Shown here: positions 56,818 through 64,000 of the stretch, in pieces
Layout: each line of letters begins with the position of its first letter
Numbering within the stretch: position 1 is the stretch's first letter
DNA from: Clostridiales bacterium
GTDB taxonomy: Bacteria > Bacillota > Clostridia > Lachnospirales > Lachnospiraceae
Length of the DNA stretch: 64,000 nt
Direction of reading: 5' to 3'
Assembly (NCBI GenBank): GCA_021204045.1
Contig: JAJQAA010000066.1
Location: 1-64,000, forward strand
Position numbers and translations under genes: made by a program
Notes under the pieces: model-generated
What the model was told of the DNA's origin: nothing
The model's input: the letters and a program-made list of their open reading frames with translations, nothing else
The model's database searches: none

Positions 56818-57273
56818 TTATAGTTTCCGGACACGGAACAGCGGCTGGCCATATTCCACCTTCTGCTCATTACTCACAAGCACTGCTTCGATCTCACAGT
56901 CAAATTCACATTCAATCTCATTCATCAGCTTCATCGCTTCCAGAATACAGACGGTCTGGCCCGCCTTCACCTGGTCGCCGACCCGCACATATGCGGGCAC
57001 ATCCGGTGCTGCTGTGCTGTAAAATGTACCGACGATCGGGGATGTAATGAAGCAGGGTTCCTCTTCTGCTTCCTCCGCAGACACGCCGCCTGCCGGAGCC
57101 GCTGCCGCAGCAGGTGCGCCCGGCGCCATCGCGAAACCTCCCGCCGCGACGACCGGCGCGTTATCCCGCTTGCTCATGCTGATCTTTACATCGCCCTCTC
57201 TGTAAACAAACTCCTTCAATGAGGACTTCTCTATAATCTCCACCAAACCTGCGATCTTTTCCAAATCCATCAT
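56818..57273 (-). CDS. accB: Biotin carboxyl carrier protein (AccB-type)
   Basis: TVCILEAMKLMNEIECEFDCEIEAVLVSNEQKVEYGQPLF (biotinyl-lysine EAMKLMNE). Confidence 0.97.
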   Translation of the reverse strand: MMDLEKIAGLVEIIEKSSLKEFVYREGDVKISMSKRDNAPVVAAGGFAMAPGAPAAAAAPAGGVSAEEAEEEPCFITSPIVGTFYSTAAPDVPAYVRVGDQVKAGQTVCILEAMKLMNEIECEFDCEIEAVLVSNEQKVEYGQPLFRVRKL

Positions 57274-57292
57274 GCTCTCTCCTTTACCAGCT

Positions 57293-58300
57293 CTACGCTT
57301 CAAACAGCCGCCGCACCCGTTTCGCGGTCTGACGGCACTCCAGGACCTCCCGGCACGGCCGGTGTATCTTCTTTCTCATCTCATTGAACTCTTCCAGCTC
57401 CTCCCGGTACAGTGCCTGTGCTTCCTGCACCGTGATCGCCTTAAAACGGATCTTATGGTCGGTTTTCCGCTGCACCAGCTTCGGTATGTCTACGGAAGCC
57501 ACCGTCGCGATCTTCGCGTAACCGCCCGTCGTCTGCCGGTCCGCCAGCAGAATGATCGGCTTTCCGTGAGACGGCACCTGAACCGAGCCAAGGGCAATGC
57601 CGTCCGAAATAATATCCGATCCGTTTTTTGACGCAATAAATGGGCCTTCCAGACGACAGCCCATGCGGTCGAAGTCGCTCGTTACCGTATATTCCTCGCT
57701 CAGAAACGTGGCGATCCCCTCTTTGGTAAAACGATCGTCCTGCGGTCCCATCACAACGCGCAGCAGAGCTTCCTCCTGGTCAAACTCATTCAGATTAAGC
57801 TTCCGCGAAAGAAAATAACGGAGGTATTTGCGTTTAATGCGGAAACTGATATAATCTCCATCCTGAAGCTGCCGCCCCTTGAAACCGCCGATCGAGCATT
57901 TCATATTCGTGCAGCGGCTGCCCATCACAACCGGAATCTGCAAATAGCAGGAAAACGAAATATAGCCGCGGCTTCCGGTCAGCGCGCTGCCGAATTTCAG
58001 AATATCTCCCTTGTGAATATAGAGCGCCGTATACATCGGTGCGGCTTCTCCGTTGATCGTCGGCTGAAAATCTCCCCCTGTGATCGCGATGATCGTGTCC
58101 GCCGTAAATTCCAGCGTCGGCCCGATCAGAGTAAATTCCAGAACCGGCTCGTTTTCCGGATTATCAATCAGAAGATTGGCAATCGTAAATGACCTGCGAT
58201 CCATGACGCCGGATACCGGGAATCCCTGGCTCTGATAGCCGGTACGGCCAAGATCCTGCACCGTCGTCAGCATTCCGGCTTTTAAAATACGAATTCCCAT
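57293..58300 (-). CDS. pxpC: 5-oxoprolinase subunit C (biotin-dependent carboxyltransferase-like, KipA)
   Basis: VLKAGMLTTVQDLGRTGYQSQGFPVSGVMDRRSFTIAN-type N-terminus; GIALGSVQVPSHGKPIILLADRQTTGGYAKIATV. Confidence 0.96.
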   Translation of the reverse strand: MGIRILKAGMLTTVQDLGRTGYQSQGFPVSGVMDRRSFTIANLLIDNPENEPVLEFTLIGPTLEFTADTIIAITGGDFQPTINGEAAPMYTALYIHKGDILKFGSALTGSRGYISFSCYLQIPVVMGSRCTNMKCSIGGFKGRQLQDGDYISFRIKRKYLRYFLSRKLNLNEFDQEEALLRVVMGPQDDRFTKEGIATFLSEEYTVTSDFDRMGCRLEGPFIASKNGSDIISDGIALGSVQVPSHGKPIILLADRQTTGGYAKIATVASVDIPKLVQRKTDHKIRFKAITVQEAQALYREELEEFNEMRKKIHRPCREVLECRQTAKRVRRLFEA

Positions 58301-58303
58301 AAG

Positions 58304-59029
58304 CTAACCCTCCCTGTGGATCACGCACTGGTATTCCCCGCGCGCCACTTCTTCTTTTATCCGGAGATATCGTTCCTCATCAATCTCCACAAAGCGGATA
58401 TACTGCCCGGCCTCCACCAGAATCGGCGTCTCGCGCTCCGGGTCATAGGTTTTCACCGGCGTCATGCCCATCAGCTGCCAGCCGCCCGGCGAGTCCAGCG
58501 GATAAATCCCGGTCTGTGAACCGCCGATACCGACGCTGCCCGCAGGGATGGAAAGCCGCGGATTCGGCAGCCGCGGCGTGTGAATGCGCTCGTCAAGTCC
58601 TCCAAGATAGGTAAATCCCGGCAGGAACCCGAGCATATAAATCAGATAATCCCGCGACGTGTGAATCCGGATAACCTCCTCTTCGCTAAGCCCGGCGTGC
58701 TCCGCGATACCGGGCAGATCCGGACCATATTCGCCTCCATAACATACCGGAATTTCCACAACCGTCCGAACCCCGGCTCCGGTCTTCACATCCACCCGGA
58801 CCAGATCCTCCAGGCGCTTCTTCATCTCATCATAGCCGACGACCCGCAGGTCATAATTGACCAGCAGAGAACAGTAGGTCGGAATCACATCGACAATCCC
58901 TTCAATATGCTGTTCCCGCATCAACTGCACGGTCGCCGCAATTTTCCGGTTAATCTCCGGGCTGATTTCACTGCCAAATTCCACCAGGAGGGAGGAATCT
59001 CCGGCAGTTAATATTCTTACATTCTGCAT
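58304..59029 (-). CDS. pxpB: 5-oxoprolinase subunit B (KipI)
   Basis: GDSSLLVEFG, IPVCYGGEYGPDL, YLIYMLGFLPGFTYLGGLDERIHTPRLPNPRLSIPAGSVGIGGSQTGIYPLDSPGGWQLMG. Confidence 0.97.
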   Translation of the reverse strand: MQNVRILTAGDSSLLVEFGSEISPEINRKIAATVQLMREQHIEGIVDVIPTYCSLLVNYDLRVVGYDEMKKRLEDLVRVDVKTGAGVRTVVEIPVCYGGEYGPDLPGIAEHAGLSEEEVIRIHTSRDYLIYMLGFLPGFTYLGGLDERIHTPRLPNPRLSIPAGSVGIGGSQTGIYPLDSPGGWQLMGMTPVKTYDPERETPILVEAGQYIRFVEIDEERYLRIKEEVARGEYQCVIHREG

Positions 59030-59113
59030 ACCGCTGCGGCTGATCTCCTTTCACGTTTTAAAAAAGGCAAAGACGCAGCAGCACCGCTGCACCCTTGCCT
59101 GCCCATGATTTTC

Positions 59114-60328
59114 TTATATAAAAAGTTTCCCCATCTGTGACACAAAGGTATTGATGCCAAGATAAGCGGAAATAATTACCACGATAACCCCGAGTACCAG
59201 AAGCCATGCCGGATGATGGTAGGAATCACCGACCACGGACTTCATCTGGGAAGCGATCAGGCAGATACCAAGCGTAATCGGAAGAATCAGCCCGTTAAAC
59301 GCGCCCGCGAGAACCAGCAGCAGCGCCGGCTGTCCAACAGCGATCATAATCACAGCGGACACCGCGATGAATCCGATAATCACCCAGTTCTCATTTTTTT
59401 CAATCGCCGGATGGAACGTTTTTAAGAACGATACTGAGGTATACGCGGCGCCGATAATCGAGGTAATCGCCGCACACAGAAGTACCAGTCCCGCAAAACG
59501 ATAGCCCAGCTCTCCGGCTCCCAGACGGAACGCGTCCGCCGCCGGATTGGAAGAATCCAGTGTCACGCCATCCGCAAGTTTTACGACAACGCCCAGCACC
59601 GCCAGGAACAGGAACACACGGACGATCGCCGCGATCACCATACCCATCAGGGAGCTCTTGGTAATTTCCTTCAGATTTTCCTCACCGGTGATACCCGCGT
59701 CAATCAGGCGATGTGCGCCGGCAAAGGTGATATAGCCTCCCACCGTGCCGCCCAGCAGCGTGATGATCGCCGGAATCAGATTGCTCACACCATATTCCGG
59801 AGCGAAAGTATTCTTCAGAGCGTCGCCAACCGGCGGCTGTACAACAATAATAATACCGAAAATAACAACGATCATAATGCCGCCGAGGATCTTTGCCAGC
59901 TGATCCATCGCCGACTTCGCGTTCTTCACAAGGAAGACCGCGATCGCAATCAGCGCCGCAAGCGCACAGCCCACGGAATTCGGCAGGCCAAGCAGCGTAT
60001 TAAAACCGAGCGCGCCGCCTCCTACATTACCGATATTAAATACCAGACCGCCCAGCGCCACCATGAAAGCCACAAAATATCCGAGTCCCGGGAGCACCTT
60101 GTTCGCAACATCCTGTCCACGCAGGCCGGTCACGCACAGAACGCGCCAGATATTTACCTGGGCGATTGCCGCCAGGATCAACGACACCAGAATAACAAAA
60201 CCAAAACTTGCCTTCTGTGTGCCCGTAAAGGTCGACGTCTGCGTCAGGAAACCGGGGCCGATCGCCGAGGTCGCCATCAGGAAGGCCGCGCCAAGCAAAG
60301 CACCGCTGCTTTTTTTCTTCTCACTCAT
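59114..60328 (-). CDS. NRAMP/YcsG-like divalent metal transporter family protein
   Basis: LLGAAFLMATSAIGPGFLTQTSTFTGTQKASFGFVILVS; multi-TM; linked to pxp genes. Confidence 0.85.
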   Translation of the reverse strand: MSEKKKSSGALLGAAFLMATSAIGPGFLTQTSTFTGTQKASFGFVILVSLILAAIAQVNIWRVLCVTGLRGQDVANKVLPGLGYFVAFMVALGGLVFNIGNVGGGALGFNTLLGLPNSVGCALAALIAIAVFLVKNAKSAMDQLAKILGGIMIVVIFGIIIVVQPPVGDALKNTFAPEYGVSNLIPAIITLLGGTVGGYITFAGAHRLIDAGITGEENLKEITKSSLMGMVIAAIVRVFLFLAVLGVVVKLADGVTLDSSNPAADAFRLGAGELGYRFAGLVLLCAAITSIIGAAYTSVSFLKTFHPAIEKNENWVIIGFIAVSAVIMIAVGQPALLLVLAGAFNGLILPITLGICLIASQMKSVVGDSYHHPAWLLVLGVIVVIISAYLGINTFVSQMGKLFI

Positions 60329-60413
60329 AACTCAATTACCTCCTTATCCATTTTTCCATTGCCAATCCGTTTTTTAGCATTCCCACTGCTGTCATAAAAA
60401 CAAATTTGCAACG

Positions 60414-60443
60414 ATTATAATGCATAAAAAGGCGACTTGTCAA
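60414..60443 (-). promoter_or_regulatory. Sigma-A promoter for the NRAMP-pxp operon
   Basis: Minus strand TTGACA-N18-TATAAT. Confidence 0.75.
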
Positions 60444-60621
60444 ACATTTTCACAATATCAAGGTTGAGCAGGCAACAATATTGCGATTGTGATTGGGATA
60501 AAATTTGCCCCTTTTCGTTTCCAATCTTCCGGTTTTACTTAATATTTTAAGGTTTTTTCGCAAAAATTTTTCAAAAATCTCATCCAAAAAGAAAATTGCT
60601 ACAACTTTCGCTTTGTTTTAT

Positions 60622-62217
60622 TTAGAATATTCTCCATCCGCAGATAAAATTCCGCGACCACCACGAGCTCAAAGAACGGTGCACAACCTTTCCGTTGCCG
60701 GAGGACGCGTCAATCACCGTACCGCCGCTGGCGACAATACCGACATGACCGCTGACAACAATGATATCGCCGGCGCGCAGGTCAGAAAAGCTGCTGATCT
60801 TTGTGTATTTTCCGACGTTTCTCCAGCCGGATGAGGTGATATAGCTCTGACGGACACCCGCCTGGTTAAGACACCAGTAAACGAAACCAGAACAGTCAAA
60901 TGCGTTCGGTCCCTTGGCTCCCCAGACATACGGACAGCCCAGCTTCGAACTCGCCACTGCGATGAGCGCGCTTGCTCCGCCCGTCGCCGTGCCGGTATTG
61001 GGAATCGCCGTGGATCCGCCCGATGAGCTGCCGCCACTGCTCCCGCTGTTCCCACCGCCTGCGCTTCCGCCACTGCTCCCACCGGAAACTCCGCCGCCCG
61101 CCGGCGCGCGCCTCGCGTTTCCTCCGGTCAGCTTTGCCATCGTCATGGTGCCGACAATCCCGTCGCTCGTCAGACCGTTCGTGCGCTGAAACAATTTGAC
61201 CGCATTTTCCGTGACATCGCCAAAATACCCGGTCGCATTCGCCGAACTCATATATCCCAGATTGCTCAGCAATTTCTGCACCCGCGTAATCGTCTCACCA
61301 CTGTCACCCAGGCTCAGGCCATTTGGCACCGCGTCGCTGCTGTTAAGCGCGTAGCGGGTAGACGGTCCCAGGTAACCGTCTACGATCTGGTCATTTTTCG
61401 ACTGAAACTGCTTCACTGCCGCGATCGTATCGTCGCCATACGTTCCGTCCGGGTCCGTCGTCATATAGCCCAGCTCTTTCAAGCGTTTCTGCGCCGCGAG
61501 CACAATATCACTCTTATCTCCATAAGAAAGAAGATTGGCCTTCACATCCTCGCTGTAGAGCAGGTTCATCGTCTTGCGACCCACCTTGCCATCCTGCGAC
61601 AGTCCGTTCTGCTTCTGCATCGCAATCACAGCTTCTTCGGTGCTGTCCCCGAAATTTCCGGTCACCAGGTTTTCACTGGCAAGATAACCCAGCTCATACA
61701 ACCGGGACTGTATGCGCGAAATGTCATCTCCGACATCACCCTTCTGTGCCGCGTAATACTTCGCGTCCGGCGACAGCACGGCCTTCAGTGTCTCCGGTCC
61801 GACAATACCATCCTGTGACAGTCCGTTCTGGCGCTGGTACACCTTCATCGCGTTCTGTGTCACTTCACCATAATAATCGGTCGGCTCATCATTGTCCATA
61901 AATCCCAGATCCATCAGGCGCTGCTGCAGCCTGGACACAATCGGATGCTCCATACCCAGACGCAGATAATCCGGAATCGGTTCACTGTACTCCGCCTCAA
62001 CGCCATCGATTGACGGCAGAAGCGGACCGTCCGGTGTCAGCTCCATCGCGGTCTCATCTGCCGCGATCGGTGTCTCTCCCTCAAGCACAATCTCCGATAC
62101 CACTGCCGCGGATGTTTCCGCCGTCTCCCCGCTGCCGCATCCCGTCGCCAGACACAATACCGCGAGCATCAGCCCAACCGCGCCAAAGCATGCTCTCTTT
62201 TCTCTATGTAAATTCAT
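60622..62217 (-). CDS. NlpC/P60 cell-wall hydrolase with multiple peptidoglycan-binding domains
   Basis: Repeated VSRLQQRLMDLGFMDND / VAAVKQFQ PG_binding_1 units; C-terminal GCPYVWGAKGPNAFDCSGFVYWCLNQAG, GHVGIVASGGTVIDAS. Confidence 0.95.
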   Translation of the reverse strand: MNLHREKRACFGAVGLMLAVLCLATGCGSGETAETSAAVVSEIVLEGETPIAADETAMELTPDGPLLPSIDGVEAEYSEPIPDYLRLGMEHPIVSRLQQRLMDLGFMDNDEPTDYYGEVTQNAMKVYQRQNGLSQDGIVGPETLKAVLSPDAKYYAAQKGDVGDDISRIQSRLYELGYLASENLVTGNFGDSTEEAVIAMQKQNGLSQDGKVGRKTMNLLYSEDVKANLLSYGDKSDIVLAAQKRLKELGYMTTDPDGTYGDDTIAAVKQFQSKNDQIVDGYLGPSTRYALNSSDAVPNGLSLGDSGETITRVQKLLSNLGYMSSANATGYFGDVTENAVKLFQRTNGLTSDGIVGTMTMAKLTGGNARRAPAGGGVSGGSSGGSAGGGNSGSSGGSSSGGSTAIPNTGTATGGASALIAVASSKLGCPYVWGAKGPNAFDCSGFVYWCLNQAGVRQSYITSSGWRNVGKYTKISSFSDLRAGDIIVVSGHVGIVASGGTVIDASSGNGKVVHRSLSSWWSRNFICGWRIF

Positions 62218-62442
62218 CGAATTATCTCCTGTAACTCCTGCCTTTGCCTATGTTAACATAAATTCCCCCTGCCCTGCAAGGCTTTTTTCGCGCAGCCATA
62301 TACGTCGAGAAATCAAGTATCAAGTCCACCAAAATTTCAGCCATATATATGGTCTTACATCCCCTGTTATTCCACATCCCGGTTCCGTAAAGCGGCTCGG
62401 TTTTGTGCATATTTTCACGTTCACGTTAAATATATATTTAAA

Positions 62443-62471
62443 TTGACAGCACTTTTCACTTCATGTATAAT
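62443..62471 (+). promoter_or_regulatory. Consensus sigma-A promoter upstream of the acyl-CoA dehydrogenase
   Basis: TTGACA-N17-TATAAT. Confidence 0.85.
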
Positions 62472-62645
62472 CCAAATCAGAAATAGGGCGATTTGGACAT
62501 GTCAATATTTACATATTTTAGTGAAAAATTTATCATAAATTTAAATAAAAAGACTTGGAAAAACACGTTGAATGCGGTAAAATGAAACAAGCAACAAAAA
62601 AAGAGGTTTCATTCACATTAAAATAATTTTTAAAGGAGGTTTATC

Positions 62646-63788
62646 ATGGATTTTTTGCAGGATGAGATGCACGAGGAGCTGCTGCAGATGTATCGTGAGT
62701 TTGCGGAGGGCGAAGTAGCACCGCTTGCCGCCGAGCTCGACAAGGAAGAGCGGTTCCCCGAGGAAACCATCAAAAAGATGGCAGAAATGAATCTGCTTGG
62801 GATCCCATTCCCCGAAGAATACGGCGGAGCCGGCATGGACAACCTGTCCTATGTGCAGTGTGTAGAAGAGCTTTCCAAAGTCTGCGCCTCCACAGGCGTG
62901 GCGCTTTCCGCCCATACCTCCCTGGCTGCCTGGCCGATTTATCATTTCGGTACCGAAGAGCAGAAACAGAAATATCTGATTCCGCTTGCTTCCGGCGAGA
63001 AGCTGGGCGCCTTCGGACTGACTGAGCCGGGCGCTGGTACAGACGCCTCCGGTCAGAAGACCGTTGCTGAGGATAAAGGCGATTACTGGCTGCTCAACGG
63101 CAGCAAGTGCTTCATCACCAACGCCGGTCCAGCCGACATCTATGTCGTTTTCGCCATGACCGACAAATCCCAGGGCAATCGCGGCATTTCCACCTTCATT
63201 GTAGAAAAGGGCTATGAGGGTTTCTCGATCGGCAAACATGAAGAAAAAATGGGTATCCGCGGTTCTGCTACCGCTGAGCTGGTCTTCGAGGACTGCAAGG
63301 TTCCGAAGGAAAATCTGCTGGGTGAGTTAAACAAAGGCTTCAAGCAGGCGATGATGACGCTGGACGGCGGCCGTATCGGTATCGCCGCACAGGCTCTGGG
63401 TATCGCCGAGGGCGCGATCGCTGAGACCATAAAATATGTCCAGACCCGCGTGCAGTTCGGCCGCCGGATCTCTCAGTTCCAGAATACACAGTTCGAGCTG
63501 GCTCAGATGCAGGCCAACACAGACGCTGCAAAGCTTCTGGTTTATCAGGCTGCCTGCGCCAAGGATGCCGGCAAACCCTACAGCCATCTCGCCGCAGAAG
63601 CGAAGCTGGTTGCTTCCCGTAACGCCAGCGATGTTACCCGCCGCTGTGTACAGCTGTTCGGCGGTTATGGCTACACCAGAGACTACCCGATCGAGCGTAT
63701 GATGCGCGACGCGAAGATCACCGAGATCTACGAGGGCACCTCCGAAGTCCAGATGATGGTTATCTCCGGATGGATGGGCGTTAAATAA
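62646..63788 (+). CDS. Acyl-CoA dehydrogenase (butyryl-CoA dehydrogenase-like)
   Basis: [71 protein letters not shown]. Confidence 0.96.
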   Translation: MDFLQDEMHEELLQMYREFAEGEVAPLAAELDKEERFPEETIKKMAEMNLLGIPFPEEYGGAGMDNLSYVQCVEELSKVCASTGVALSAHTSLAAWPIYHFGTEEQKQKYLIPLASGEKLGAFGLTEPGAGTDASGQKTVAEDKGDYWLLNGSKCFITNAGPADIYVVFAMTDKSQGNRGISTFIVEKGYEGFSIGKHEEKMGIRGSATAELVFEDCKVPKENLLGELNKGFKQAMMTLDGGRIGIAAQALGIAEGAIAETIKYVQTRVQFGRRISQFQNTQFELAQMQANTDAAKLLVYQAACAKDAGKPYSHLAAEAKLVASRNASDVTRRCVQLFGGYGYTRDYPIERMMRDAKITEIYEGTSEVQMMVISGWMGVK

Positions 63789-63849
63789 CAGGTTTCACAA
63801 AAGCTATCAACATATTTATTTAACCAAACTTTTTCAGGAGGAAAACACT

Positions 63850-64000
63850 ATGCAGTATCCCTATTTTGATGAAGACCAGCTGTCCATCCGCGATATGGCC
63901 CGGGACTTCGCCGAAAAGACTCTGATGCCGATCGGCTTCTGAGGTCGACAAGACCGGCGTGTTCCCGCCGGAGATTCTGGCTGAAATGGGTGAGATGGGC
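63850..64000 (+). pseudogene. Second acyl-CoA dehydrogenase N-terminus, frameshifted, truncated by window end
   Basis: MQYPYFDEDQLSIRDMARDFAEKTLMPIGF* ; dropping one G at 63934-63935 restores ...MPIASEVDKTGVFPPEILAEMGEMG. Confidence 0.7.

Noticed and set aside
55513-56823. 436-aa plus-strand ORF
   Set aside because: Antisense shadow of accC; Arg/His-rich, low-information translation.
62405-62425. Rex-like operator TTGTGCATATTTTCACGT upstream of the acyl-CoA dehydrogenase
   Set aside because: Half-sites match the Rex consensus poorly; would need a binding test.
1-64000. CRISPR array, prophage, transposon or defence island
   Set aside because: No regular repeat-spacer pattern, integrase, transposase, phage structural gene or known defence family was seen; gene content is mostly core metabolism.

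Overview
This 64 kb window is chromosomal DNA from a Clostridia/Lachnospiraceae-like Firmicute. That assignment is inferred from sporulation gene families and synteny. Positions 1-45 kb are almost entirely minus strand: rarA, polysaccharide deacetylase, AEC transporter, uxaB-like gene, tRNA-Leu(UAA), GH13 amylase, and a conserved hup-rqcP-yabP-yabQ-divIC-spoIIE-tilS-hpt-ftsH block. These are followed by a GlgX-like debranching enzyme, exoIII, lepB, prs, dnaI/dnaD-like genes, murC, preQ1 riboswitch-queT, thrH-like HAD, CBS-type PPase, tkt, DUF5711, a LysM protein, yyaC and mtnN. At 34.9-45.1 kb there is a tightly coupled Tad/Flp-type pilus operon with two prepilin peptidases and an FHA protein. 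Positions 45.4-53.2 kb are plus strand: ArsR, DUF2508-like, GH13, glgB, APH-like kinase, response regulator and histidine kinase. Positions 53.2-62.2 kb are minus strand: metY, an oxoprolinase (pxpABC) operon carrying its own biotin carboxylase and BCCP plus an NRAMP transporter, and an NlpC/P60 hydrolase. The window ends in tandem acyl-CoA dehydrogenases, the second frameshifted. I saw no rRNA, CRISPR array, transposase or prophage. The most interesting signals are a four-box DnaA cluster upstream of the primosomal genes, the two-peptidase Tad locus with a Flp pilin missed by the ORF track and an Ig-like/TadC fusion, a possible degenerate MPN-TM-LysM protein, leader structures at yabP and spoIIE, and a two-operator promoter at uxaB. 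No database search or computation was run; family names come from recognition of sequence motifs.
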